A stretch of DNA of 34,626 nt. It comes from Bacteroidales bacterium (lineage in GTDB: Bacteria; Bacteroidota; Bacteroidia; Bacteroidales; UBA1402). The position numbers and the translations under genes are program-made. The notes under the pieces are model-generated. The model worked only from the letters and a program-made list of their open reading frames with translations, was not told the origin of the DNA and did no database searches. Position 1 is the stretch's first letter. Every line of letters begins with the position of its first letter. This document shows, piece by piece, positions 25,713 to 34,626 of the stretch. The stretch is from contig JAQVXI010000021.1 in the NCBI GenBank assembly GCA_028709215.1, positions 1-34,626 of the forward strand, in the 5' to 3' direction.

Positions 25713-26900
25713 TTATTTCCAGTTTAATAAGCGTTGTTCTCCGTGAAGGGCTCGAATGTTGGTCACGTCCTGGCTTACTTCGATGCAGCCTCTGTAGGTG
25801 CCGTTGTCAGAAGTCAATGCGAAATAGCGAATGTGGATAAAGCGTCCACGCAATTGAATCCAAAATTCTGCCGTTTTGCGTGTTCCGGACTTGAACGCAT
25901 CGAGGATGGCTTCAACCTGATGGACACTTTCTTTAGGATGGCAGTTTTGTACCAGACGTCCGATGATTGCGTGCGTTCTCGGAAAGATGCGATCCGGGGT
26001 CGCGGAGAAGTAACAGACGCGATCGTTTTCGTCTACGTACGTGATATCGACCGGCAGGTGCTCAAGCATCAAAATGATTTGTTCGGGCAGTAGATTGCCC
26101 GATCCCAGGTTGACACGGTCGTTTGTTTGCGCAGTCGGTAAACTTCTTAATGTCGAAGCCATGGGCCTCTTGATGTAGACCCATCCCAATTCATCGGCCT
26201 GTAGGCGTAGCTCTTGCCAGGCTGCAGGAGGAATGGATTGCATGGCTATCGGAAAGACGATGGATTCTTCGCGAAAAATAATGGGGAGAACGACAAAATA
26301 CAACCTTCCAAATTCCGGATAGATCTGTTCGATGGGTGCTTCCTCCCGAACCAACTGCTGAAGTCTTTTTATGGAACGACGGAAGTCGTCGTGAAAAGAC
26401 CACATGAGTTGCAGGCAACGGTATGCTGGGAACGTTTGTTCGAGTAGGGGAAAAAGGATATTCTCTTTTTTGATGTAATGCGATTCGTATAGTCCGATGC
26501 TTTTGAGCAGTGTACTTACTCGATTCTTTCGTTCCGAATCATACAATGCTTTCTGTTTGAGCTCTACTTTAAGCTGGTTGAGTAGGGCTCGTACGGCTTC
26601 GTTTTCCAGCATTAGACCGCTTAGGAAGTGATCTGGTTCGGGTTTTTCCCATTTGATTTTTTTTAAAGAGTCATGAAATAAATTGAGTAACTTGCCTGTT
26701 TGTGCTTTGATTGTCTCAAATGGGATATCGGATTGAAGCAATCGGTCAAGGATGTGCATGGTCTCCCACGGGGTTACGGAACGAAGTAAGTCTTGGTACG
26801 TTTGGTATTCCTCTTTGATGGATCCTTTTTTCACAACAATTTGGGCACAGGCATATAGTTCTTCTAAACGATTGGTGTTGCTGCGAATGAGTTCAGACAT
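25713..26900 (-). CDS. DUF438 protein with hemerythrin-like and PAS domains
   Basis: The 395-residue cytosolic protein has three parts. An N-terminal DUF438 helical domain covers about 1-100. A hemerythrin-like HHE region (about 110-255) includes ESHYIKKENILFPLLE, MWSFHDDFRRS and FREESIVFPIA, with His and Glu candidates for a di-iron site. A C-terminal PAS domain covers about 270-395, with LPVDITYVDENDRVCYFS, DRIFPR, IGRLVQNCHP and FIHIRYFAL. The family is associated with sensing or repair in oxygen or nitric-oxide stress, but no function is firmly known. A near-match -7 box (TATCTTTC, 26927 to 26920) lies upstream. It shares an operon with a secreted acetylesterase and is divergent from the FabH-like gene. 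Confidence 0.85.
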   Translation of the reverse strand: MSELIRSNTNRLEELYACAQIVVKKGSIKEEYQTYQDLLRSVTPWETMHILDRLLQSDIPFETIKAQTGKLLNLFHDSLKKIKWEKPEPDHFLSGLMLENEAVRALLNQLKVELKQKALYDSERKNRVSTLLKSIGLYESHYIKKENILFPLLEQTFPAYRCLQLMWSFHDDFRRSIKRLQQLVREEAPIEQIYPEFGRLYFVVLPIIFREESIVFPIAMQSIPPAAWQELRLQADELGWVYIKRPMASTLRSLPTAQTNDRVNLGSGNLLPEQIILMLEHLPVDITYVDENDRVCYFSATPDRIFPRTHAIIGRLVQNCHPKESVHQVEAILDAFKSGTRKTAEFWIQLRGRFIHIRYFALTSDNGTYRGCIEVSQDVTNIRALHGEQRLLNWK

Positions 26901-27041
26901 GGCTTGCTATTTTGGTTTCGAAAGATACAAAAACCCAACGTATTTTCACCCCACATACGAAAACTTCGCCCCGTATGGATGAAATTAGCCTCATTTTTGC
27001 AATTCAAAACCCTTTATTTTGCGGCATTTCTAAAACCTGAC

Positions 27042-27072
27042 GTACTTTGTGACAGTACTTATGAAATTTCAT
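27042..27072 (+). promoter_or_regulatory. Operator-like repeats upstream of the FabH-like gene
   Basis: GTACTT occurs at 27042 and again at 27055, one repeat per 13 bases, and the 12-bp perfect palindrome ATGAAATTTCAT covers 27061-27072, just before the ATG at 27075. TACTTTG (27043-27049) is a -7-like element lacking one base of TAnnTTTG. This may be promoter plus operator; no regulator is assigned. Confidence 0.3.
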
Positions 27073-27074
27073 TT

Positions 27075-28151
27075 ATGATCAACAGCATTATTACGGGAAC
27101 CGGTAGTTGTATTCCGGAAAAAGTCGTTCGGAACGAAGCGTTTCTGACCCGTACTTTTTTAAACGCCAAGGGCGAAACATTTACACAATCCAATCAGGAA
27201 ATTGTAGATAAATTGCGTGAGATTTCGACCATAGAGGAACGAAGACATGCTGGTCCGGAGCAGAGCACAACCGATTTGGCCTTCATCGCTGCGCAGCATG
27301 CCATTGAATCGGCCGGAATTGATGCAGAGACATTGGATTATATTATTGTAGCACACAACCTGGGCGACAGTCGGGAAGGGCATACGCAGTCCGATCTCAT
27401 ACCCAGTTTGGCAGCACGTGTAAAGCAGCGTTTGGGGATTCGTAATCCGTTCGCAGTAGCATACGATGTTCTTTTCGGTTGCCCGGGTTGGCTGCAAGGA
27501 TTGATTCAAGCACATTATTATATTCAGTCGGGGGATGCCAAGCGTGTATTGGTTATTGGAGCGGAGATATTGTCCCGTTTTAGTGATCCCTACGATCGCG
27601 ATTCTATGTTGTATGCAGATGGAGCCGGAGCAGTCATTTTGGAAGCGACTCCGTCGGATGTACGCACTGGGATTTTATCGCATGCAGCCCGAACCGATGC
27701 TGCTTTGTATTCAAAGATGTTGACAATGGGACCTTCCTTTGCTCGTGAAGATTCTGATTCGACTACGATGTTTCTTAAGATGAATGGGCATCGTTTGTAT
27801 CAATACGCTTTGACACACGTTCCTGAAGCCATTAAGTTGGTGCTGGATAAAGCACAGGTACCCTTGTCTTCTATTTCGAAGGTTTATATTCATCAGGCCA
27901 ATGGGAAAATGGATGATGCGATTTTGGCACGTTTGTATGCCATATGTGACGATACGCCTGTTCCGGAAAATATTATGCCCATGAGTATTTCAAAATTGGG
28001 AAACAGTTCGGTTGCCACCATTCCTACGTTGCTTGATTTGGTATGGAAGCAGAAAATGTTGCCGCATCAATGGGAGTCCGGAAGTAAGGTGATCTTTGCT
28101 TCGGTTGGAGCAGGTATGAGCATCAATGCGATGCTCTATCAAATTCCGTAA
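27075..28151 (+). CDS. 3-oxoacyl-ACP synthase III (FabH-like ketosynthase)
   Basis: This 358-residue thiolase-fold enzyme has the KAS III triad C136 (DVLFGCPGWLQ), H273 (YIHQANGK) and N310 (SKLGNSSVAT). It probably condenses an acyl-CoA with malonyl-ACP to begin a fatty acid or related chain. The motifs FGCPGW and HQANxKM differ from canonical FabH (usually CSGF and HQANxRI) and define a divergent Bacteroidota subgroup. It is far from acpP, fabD or fabG, so it may be a second KAS III for a special lipid or starter. The frame is open to 26904, but the family N-terminus (MINSIITGTGSCIPE) starts at 27075. It ends two bases before the convergent GH31 gene. Confidence 0.85.
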   Translation: MINSIITGTGSCIPEKVVRNEAFLTRTFLNAKGETFTQSNQEIVDKLREISTIEERRHAGPEQSTTDLAFIAAQHAIESAGIDAETLDYIIVAHNLGDSREGHTQSDLIPSLAARVKQRLGIRNPFAVAYDVLFGCPGWLQGLIQAHYYIQSGDAKRVLVIGAEILSRFSDPYDRDSMLYADGAGAVILEATPSDVRTGILSHAARTDAALYSKMLTMGPSFAREDSDSTTMFLKMNGHRLYQYALTHVPEAIKLVLDKAQVPLSSISKVYIHQANGKMDDAILARLYAICDDTPVPENIMPMSISKLGNSSVATIPTLLDLVWKQKMLPHQWESGSKVIFASVGAGMSINAMLYQIP

Positions 28152-28152
28152 A

Positions 28153-30972
28153 CTACCACTTGATTTTAACGGCCTTGCCTGTATAGTGGATGTCTTTGAA
28201 TGACTGAGTCTGGTGATCCATGCCCTGTTCCGATCCTTGTCGGATCAGACGGATTCTTAGGTTGCGACTTTCTGCCATGTTGGGGAATTGACCTTCGCGT
28301 GCTTTGATCATCAAACGTTGTTTGGAATCATCCCATTCTATTCGGATCCGGCTAAATTGACCGGACTCGTAGCCGTAGGTTGTGCCATCGTCTTCGTACA
28401 AATCAAACGATCCGTCCTGACCTGCATAAACGAAGAGGTCCAGGTCGTTTTGAGGTGTTTTCGTGTGTTGGACCAACGATCCGACAGGAAGGATGCTGCC
28501 TGCTTTTACAAAGACCGGCATTCGATCATAAGGAGCATCCACGATTGTATGCATACCTCCTTTGTAGACGTTACCGGAGTACAAATCATACCAAAAAGGT
28601 GTTTCTTCTGGAAAGTACACCGAGCGTTCCCGAGCCTTGTAGGTGGTAATCGGACAAATCAGGAGTGCAGAACCAAACATATATTGATCGGTTCGGTTGA
28701 TGGCTGTGCTGTCGTTGGCAAAATCCATCACCAACGGACGCATCATGGTATCGTCCTGAAAGTAGCATTGACCAGCCAAGGTGTAGATATAGGGGAGAAG
28801 TCGATATCGCAATTGGTTGTAGTATACGTACCCAGCATAGGCGGGGTGTTGTTCGGGAGCTATGTTCCAGGGTTCGCGTTTTGGATATTGACCGTGGCTG
28901 CGAAACAGCGGTACAAAGGCGCCAAATTGATGCCAACGTAGATTTAATTCCCTCCACTCTTCTTTATCCTCACTGCCTTCGAGGGCTTTTTCGTAGCGTT
29001 TTTCCACACAAAAACCACCGTTGTCCATGGTCCAATAGGGATTTCCGGAAATGGAAAAATTAAGGCCGGCCGTAATTTGTGCTCGCATGTCTTCCCAACG
29101 GGTTCCGATGTCTCCACTCCAAATGCAAGCGGCATAACGCTGTGAACCGGCAAAGCCGGAGCGGGTCAGTAAAAAGATGCGTTGATCGTAACCGGATTGC
29201 CTTTGTCCTTCGTAGATACCTTTGGCATTCATCAAACCATAGGCGTTGAAATACTCGGTCGAACTGCCCAATGCCGTCGGATTCATGAGTTTTTTTCGGT
29301 AGTCCATACTGGCGTTGGATAGAATATCCGGCTCGGATGCATCCATCCACCAGGCATCAAAGCCCAAAGGCATCAGTTTTTGTTCCATTTGTTTCCAGAA
29401 GAGGTCACGGGCTCCCGCTGAAAAGGCGTCGTAGAATGATCCGATGTATCCGGAACCGATCCAGTCTTTAATGCTGTCCTGTATGGCTTGTTGGTAGATC
29501 CATCCCTGTTGATCCAATGCTTTATAATGGGTGGTGTTGTGGTAGAATTTCGGCCAAACGGATAGCATGATTCGGGCAGAAGAATCGTGTACTTCTTCGA
29601 CCATGGCCTTGGGGTCCGGAAAACGAACCGAATCAAACGCATGACTGCCCCATTGATCTTCTTCCCAATAGGACCAGTCCTGTACAATGTTGTCGATGGG
29701 AATGTTGCGTTGTCGGAACTCCTGAAGGGTCTCCAGCAATTCCTTTTGGGTTTTGTAGCGTTCTCTGCTCTGCCAAAAGCCCATTGACCATTTGGGCATG
29801 ACCTGAGCCTTGCCGGTGAGTTGCCTGTATCCTTGTACAACATCATCCGCTTCAGGTCCGTAGATAAAATAATAGTCGATGCTCCTTCCCATTTCAGACC
29901 AAAGACTCAAGGCATTCTTTTCTGCATCCGGTCGAGGTGTTAAAGCCTTCAACCCGATGTAGGATGCGCCTCCGTCGGGTTCCCACTCGATGCGGATGTG
30001 GTGTTTTTTACCGGCTTGCATCTCAAATTCAAAGGGGTAGCTGCTGGGATTCCAGGCGGTTCTCCAGCGTTCTTCCACCACGGGTTTGTAATCCAGAAAC
30101 ACGCGTGTGTAGCCTGCGTAGTATAATAGAAATGCGTGTAAACCGGTTTGTTCGCTCTGGATGTATCCTTCCCAGCGGATGCGTGCGTTGTTGAAGTTAA
30201 AATTCATTGGAAAGCGTTGAATGCTTTCCAGGTTTTCGTAGTCAAGGCTGTTCTCTTCGCGCACGACAAACGGTTTTTCCGGATCGTTTTGTTCTAGATA
30301 CGTGGCTGTCAAACCGCCTTTGATCCCCTGTTTGTTGTACAGTTGAAACTGATTCAGATTGGAGTAGGGTCTGGGGTCGCCAAAACGGGTTAGCGAATAA
30401 TTGTCCCAAAGTATGCCATAGCCCTTGTTTGAAAGCACCATCGGAACAGAGACTTTGGTGTTGTATTGAAACAGTTGTTCGTTTTTGCCTTTGTAATTGA
30501 GTATTTCCGATTGGTGTTGACCCAGGCCGAAGAAGGCTTCGTCGTGGGGCGATGCGAATACTTGCTGTATGGAATAGGCCGTTTGTCCATCCACTTTAGT
30601 GGGCGTGAAGTGTTTACCGTTTACGGATTCCTGTAAAAGGGTATTTCCCGCGCGGTCCGTAAATCGAATGGAGCCGGTTGCCCGGTCAAGGTACACACGC
30701 AATTTGTTTGTTTTGATCCGAATTTCCTTTTTATTTTGACGAAGTGACCATTTGACTTTTTTTGAAGCGTTTTTTTGGATGATTAAACTCTCACGCGCTT
30801 CTAGGCCGTCGTTTTTTCCCGCCTGTACATGTATGATGTCTTCATCGACCATGTCGAGTTGCACCCATTCCGCATCGTTTGGATTGGATGGGGTTAATTG
30901 CAAGCGGATGTTGGCATGTGTGTATACGAAGTGAAAGAGGAAAAGTAGCAGGAGGATCGGTGTTTTTTTCAT
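28153..30972 (-). CDS. GH31 alpha-xylosidase-like glycoside hydrolase with PA14 insert
   Basis: The 939-residue protein has a signal peptide (about 1-20) and an N-terminal GH31 beta domain. A PA14 lectin-like insert at about residues 235-365 includes RIRWEGYIQS and FLLYYAGYTRVFLD. The (beta/alpha)8 barrel has the nucleophile D544 (WWMDASEPD) and the acid/base region IWSGDIGTRWEDM. Then come C-terminal beta domains. A PA14 insert at this place is known in the Bacteroides xyloglucan alpha-xylosidase BoGH31A, so removal of alpha-xylosyl branches is the best guess; alpha-glucosidase activity is possible. The ATG at 30972 follows a -7 box at 30997-31004; the frame is open to 30999. No sugar-locus partners flank it. 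Confidence 0.92.
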   Translation of the reverse strand: MKKTPILLLLFLFHFVYTHANIRLQLTPSNPNDAEWVQLDMVDEDIIHVQAGKNDGLEARESLIIQKNASKKVKWSLRQNKKEIRIKTNKLRVYLDRATGSIRFTDRAGNTLLQESVNGKHFTPTKVDGQTAYSIQQVFASPHDEAFFGLGQHQSEILNYKGKNEQLFQYNTKVSVPMVLSNKGYGILWDNYSLTRFGDPRPYSNLNQFQLYNKQGIKGGLTATYLEQNDPEKPFVVREENSLDYENLESIQRFPMNFNFNNARIRWEGYIQSEQTGLHAFLLYYAGYTRVFLDYKPVVEERWRTAWNPSSYPFEFEMQAGKKHHIRIEWEPDGGASYIGLKALTPRPDAEKNALSLWSEMGRSIDYYFIYGPEADDVVQGYRQLTGKAQVMPKWSMGFWQSRERYKTQKELLETLQEFRQRNIPIDNIVQDWSYWEEDQWGSHAFDSVRFPDPKAMVEEVHDSSARIMLSVWPKFYHNTTHYKALDQQGWIYQQAIQDSIKDWIGSGYIGSFYDAFSAGARDLFWKQMEQKLMPLGFDAWWMDASEPDILSNASMDYRKKLMNPTALGSSTEYFNAYGLMNAKGIYEGQRQSGYDQRIFLLTRSGFAGSQRYAACIWSGDIGTRWEDMRAQITAGLNFSISGNPYWTMDNGGFCVEKRYEKALEGSEDKEEWRELNLRWHQFGAFVPLFRSHGQYPKREPWNIAPEQHPAYAGYVYYNQLRYRLLPYIYTLAGQCYFQDDTMMRPLVMDFANDSTAINRTDQYMFGSALLICPITTYKARERSVYFPEETPFWYDLYSGNVYKGGMHTIVDAPYDRMPVFVKAGSILPVGSLVQHTKTPQNDLDLFVYAGQDGSFDLYEDDGTTYGYESGQFSRIRIEWDDSKQRLMIKAREGQFPNMAESRNLRIRLIRQGSEQGMDHQTQSFKDIHYTGKAVKIKW

Positions 30973-30996
30973 ATGGGTTCTGGGTTGCAATGCCCA

Positions 30997-31004
30997 CAAA
31001 GATA
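30997..31004 (-). promoter_or_regulatory. -7 box of the GH31 gene promoter
   Basis: TATCTTTG on the - strand matches TAnnTTTG, 24 bases above the ATG at 30972. It comes just after the terminator of the mscS gene. A TTTG at 31022-31019 is 14 bases upstream, closer than the expected 19-21. Confidence 0.6.
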
Positions 31005-31019
31005 CTTCAGAAGGTTTGC

Positions 31020-31050
31020 AAAAAAAAGCGCTGCCTTAGAAGACTGCGCT
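31020..31050 (-). terminator. Intrinsic terminator of the doxX-mscS unit
   Basis: On the - strand AGCGC / GCGCT pairs form an outer 5-bp stem, then one A-A mismatch and four more pairs, closing a small loop. Eight T follow immediately (31027 to 31020). It begins six bases after the mscS stop and separates that gene from GH31. Confidence 0.78.
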
Positions 31051-31055
31051 AAATG

Positions 31056-31916
31056 TTATTCGTTCGAAGCGGTGTGTATCACACGCTGGGGAAACGGTAT
31101 TTCAATGCCTTCTGCATCAAACGCTTCTTTGATGCGTTTTCTGAGTTCGCCGGTAACGCTCCATTGCTGTAAGGGTTTGGTCACACCGGCAATTTTTACA
31201 CTGATGGCCGATTCATCAAAGGAATCGACCCGCAAAAAGGCCGGGGCTTCGTCGATCAGATCTTTCCAATTCGGATCGGATGCCAGCTCGCTGCCTACTC
31301 GGTTGATGACTTCAATCAGTTTATTCAAGTCGGTCCGATAGGATACACCCACATTTAAGTTCACTTTTGCAAACTGCTTGGATAAATTGGATACTTTCTT
31401 GATTTCTCCGTGGGGTATGTAGTGTACCGTTCCGTTCATATCTCTTAACGTGGTAACGCGTAGACTGATGTCCTCCACAACACCGCCCAAACCTTCCATG
31501 TTGACCACGTCTCCGATGCGATACTGATTTTCAAAAATCAGGAAGAAACCGGTGATCACGTCTCGAACCAGATATTGTCCGCCAAATCCAATGGCTACCC
31601 CGACGATCCCTGCACTGGCCAAAAGCGGAGCAATCTGAATGCCAAACTCCTGGGCGATCATCATAAAGGCAATCACCGTAATGAGTACACTTACCGTCCA
31701 AGAGAATATGCGAACAATGGTGTTCATTCGTTTGATTTCTCCTTCGTCCGTTCCCGGTCGATCGGAATGTGTCGCTGCTTTTACGATGCGTTGGATGAAT
31801 TTTTTTGCAATACTCTTAGTCAACATGGCCGCAACAACAATCACGGCAATTTTTATGCCATGATTGAGCAGCCATTGAAGTAAAGGTTGAAGGTATTCTG
31901 AGAATTGTTCTGTCAT
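31056..31916 (-). CDS. Small-conductance mechanosensitive channel, MscS family
   Basis: This 286-residue inner-membrane channel has three hydrophobic helices at about 20-38, 70-95 and 100-125. The pore helix is the Gly/Ala-rich LASAGIVGVAIGFGGQYLVRDVITGFF. The beta domain contains YRIGDVVNMEGLGGVVEDISLRVTTLRDMNG and PHGEIKKVSNLSK. Length and layout are those of E. coli MscS, and it opens on membrane tension to release solutes in hypo-osmotic shock. Its ATG overlaps the doxX stop (ATGA), so the two are coupled, and a terminator follows six bases after the stop. Confidence 0.95.
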   Translation of the reverse strand: MTEQFSEYLQPLLQWLLNHGIKIAVIVVAAMLTKSIAKKFIQRIVKAATHSDRPGTDEGEIKRMNTIVRIFSWTVSVLITVIAFMMIAQEFGIQIAPLLASAGIVGVAIGFGGQYLVRDVITGFFLIFENQYRIGDVVNMEGLGGVVEDISLRVTTLRDMNGTVHYIPHGEIKKVSNLSKQFAKVNLNVGVSYRTDLNKLIEVINRVGSELASDPNWKDLIDEAPAFLRVDSFDESAISVKIAGVTKPLQQWSVTGELRKRIKEAFDAEGIEIPFPQRVIHTASNE

Positions 31917-32347
31917 TTGTTACACGATTTGCATTTTGATACGATGATTTGATCCAGAGAGAAATAACCGGCTCCGCTGATGAGTACGATGGCAAAAAGC
32001 CCCATATTCAGAAAAGCAAGCTCCTTGGCCTGAAAGGGATCGGCGCCGTGGATCACGAAAAAGGCAACACCCATTCCAACGATAAGGGGAATGGCCGCCA
32101 GTCGGGTAAATAGCCCAAGAATAATGAGTATGGAGCAAAAAACCTCGGCAAACAAAATCAAAACAAGGGCAACGGTGCTGCCTAGACCGATCGGATCCGG
32201 AAAGACCGTTGCCAGTTGTTCAAAGTTGGTAAGCTTGCCCCAACCGTGAGAAAGCATCAATGTGCCAATAAGCACTCTTAAAAATAGTAAGGCTGCATCA
32301 GTGAGCCGATTATTGCCCTGACTGTTGAGTAAACATCCGATTTTCAT
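31913..32347 (-). CDS. DoxX family membrane protein
   Basis: The 144-residue protein has four predicted membrane helices (about 18-36, 57-80, 84-104 and 110-132). The DoxX signature RVLIGTLMLSHGWGKL opens the first helix, and LILFAEVFCSILIILGLFTRLAAIPLI follows. The C-terminus is short and Cys-bearing (KCKSCNK), which is uncommon and could bind metal or form a disulphide. DoxX proteins are linked to thiosulphate-quinone or thiol redox reactions in membranes, but most bacterial members lack assigned function. The start overlaps nothing, its stop is coupled to mscS, and inverted repeats (32350-32386) precede it. Confidence 0.85.
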   Translation of the reverse strand: MKIGCLLNSQGNNRLTDAALLFLRVLIGTLMLSHGWGKLTNFEQLATVFPDPIGLGSTVALVLILFAEVFCSILIILGLFTRLAAIPLIVGMGVAFFVIHGADPFQAKELAFLNMGLFAIVLISGAGYFSLDQIIVSKCKSCNK

Positions 32348-32349
32348 AG

Positions 32350-32386
32350 GTTCTTACGTTTTTAGGTAACTAATTGTGATAAGAAC
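32350..32386 (-). promoter_or_regulatory. Inverted-repeat operator-like region before doxX
   Basis: GTTCTTA (32350-32356) and TAAGAAC (32380-32386) form a 7-bp inverted repeat around 23 bases, and the smaller dyad TTAC-N8-GTAA (32354-32369) lies within one side. No TAnnTTTG box is visible in this 59-base gap, so the site could be an operator or mRNA stem. DoxX genes are often under thiol- or electrophile-sensing repressors, but no such regulator is in view. Confidence 0.3.
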
Positions 32387-32406
32387 ACAGAATCGAACGA
32401 ATTTGT

Positions 32407-34138
<1,732 letters not shown>

Positions 34139-34150
34139 AGGCAAAAAGAT

Positions 34151-34626
34151 ATGCGAAGATTGGTGTTTACACTGGGTTTGGTCTGCCTGTTTGCCCATGC
34201 CCTTCACGCGTTGGAATTACCCAATGTGTTGAGTTCCAATATGGTTTTTCAACAGGGGAAACCGGTTCCCGTTTGGGGTACTGCAGCCGCCGGAACGACC
34301 GTTGAGGTTATTTTTGGAGATCAGGTTAAGCGAGTGGTTGCCGATGCTTCCGGATCTTGGATGGCAACACTGGATGCAATGAAAGCCAGCTTTGATGCCA
34401 GGGATTTGACGATTCGTAGCGAGGATGGTGATACCGTACTGAGCAATATTCTGATTGGAGAAGTGTGGTTATGTGGCGGTCAATCCAACATGGAATATCC
34501 GATGCGACGCCAGCAAAAGCGCTACGCCGCACCGGCAAGGGGGCAGGATGTCGCTGAACTGGAGCTGGAACGCGGAGGGAATCCGCACATTCGATTGCTG
34601 CGGATTCATAAAAAACGCAGTTTGCC
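34151..34626 (+). CDS. Sialate O-acetylesterase-like protein (partial, runs off window)
   Basis: The reading frame begins at ATG 34151 and is open to the last base (158 complete codons), so it is truncated by the window end. A signal peptide covers about residues 1-20 (ending AHALHA). A beta-sandwich with NVLSSNMVFQQGKPVPVWG, typical of sialate O-acetylesterases, leads to the nucleophile block IGEVWLCGGQSNMEYPM, where S within GGQSN is the catalytic serine. The family removes O-acetyl groups from sialic acids, and many Bacteroidota members act on plant glycans such as xylan. The carbohydrate setting favours a sugar-deacetylating role; the remaining domain is outside view. Confidence 0.88.
   Translation, partial: MRRLVFTLGLVCLFAHALHALELPNVLSSNMVFQQGKPVPVWGTAAAGTTVEVIFGDQVKRVVADASGSWMATLDAMKASFDARDLTIRSEDGDTVLSNILIGEVWLCGGQSNMEYPMRRQQKRYAAPARGQDVAELELERGGNPHIRLLRIHKKRSL

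Noticed and set aside
28288-28941. Rightward ORF of 217 residues within the GH31 gene
   Set aside because: Antisense shadow of the C-terminal beta domains; no promoter or recognisable motif.

Overview
The window looks like a chromosomal segment of a free-living, polysaccharide-degrading member of the Bacteroidota, most likely order Bacteroidales. Three lines of evidence support this. The gene block parA-parB-DUF5683-mltD-relA/spoT with divergent surE-lpxB, and the block alaS / M23 peptidase / MerR, are familiar Bacteroidales arrangements. Most identifiable promoters carry the Bacteroidota -7 box TAnnTTTG instead of a TATAAT box. One secreted enzyme ends in a type IX secretion (Por) sorting domain. 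Assignment to a genus is not possible from the sequence alone.

Layout. Positions 1-6820 are a carbohydrate region on the + strand: a beta-lactamase-fold serine hydrolase, a heparinase II/III-like lyase one base later, then a tRNA-Pro(GGG) on the opposite strand with its promoter and terminator, and a large alginate-lyase-like multidomain protein with a T9SS tail. Positions 6830-15590 are housekeeping genes in tightly packed convergent pairs: aroB, cls, rsmD, a DUF3822 gene, an unknown membrane-anchored protein, a RecD-like helicase and alaS. Positions 15674-22896 hold an M23 peptidase and MerR gene, then a five-gene leftward operon (parA, parB, DUF5683, mltD, relA/spoT) joining chromosome partition, wall turnover and ppGpp metabolism. 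surE and lpxB follow on the + strand. From 24974 to the end the accessory, carbohydrate-linked content returns: a CE12-like acetylesterase behind a hemerythrin/PAS (DUF438) gene, a FabH-like ketosynthase, a GH31 enzyme with a PA14 insert, MscS, DoxX, an O-acetylhomoserine sulfhydrylase, a Dabb protein, and a sialate O-acetylesterase cut off by the window end.

How the parts fit. The lyases, GH31 and deacetylating esterases suggest attack on acidic, acetylated plant or algal polysaccharides. No SusC/SusD pair is present, so this is not a complete polysaccharide utilization locus. The gene density is high: convergent ORFs overlap at three junctions (cls/rsmD, helicase/alaS, MerR/spoT), and alaS and the M23 gene share a face-to-face promoter. 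The least explained features are the unknown membrane protein and DUF3822 pair, with a textbook intrinsic terminator lying inside the DUF3822 coding sequence, and the operon pairing a DUF438 sensor with a secreted acetylesterase. I saw no CRISPR array, insertion sequence, prophage or recognisable defence system.
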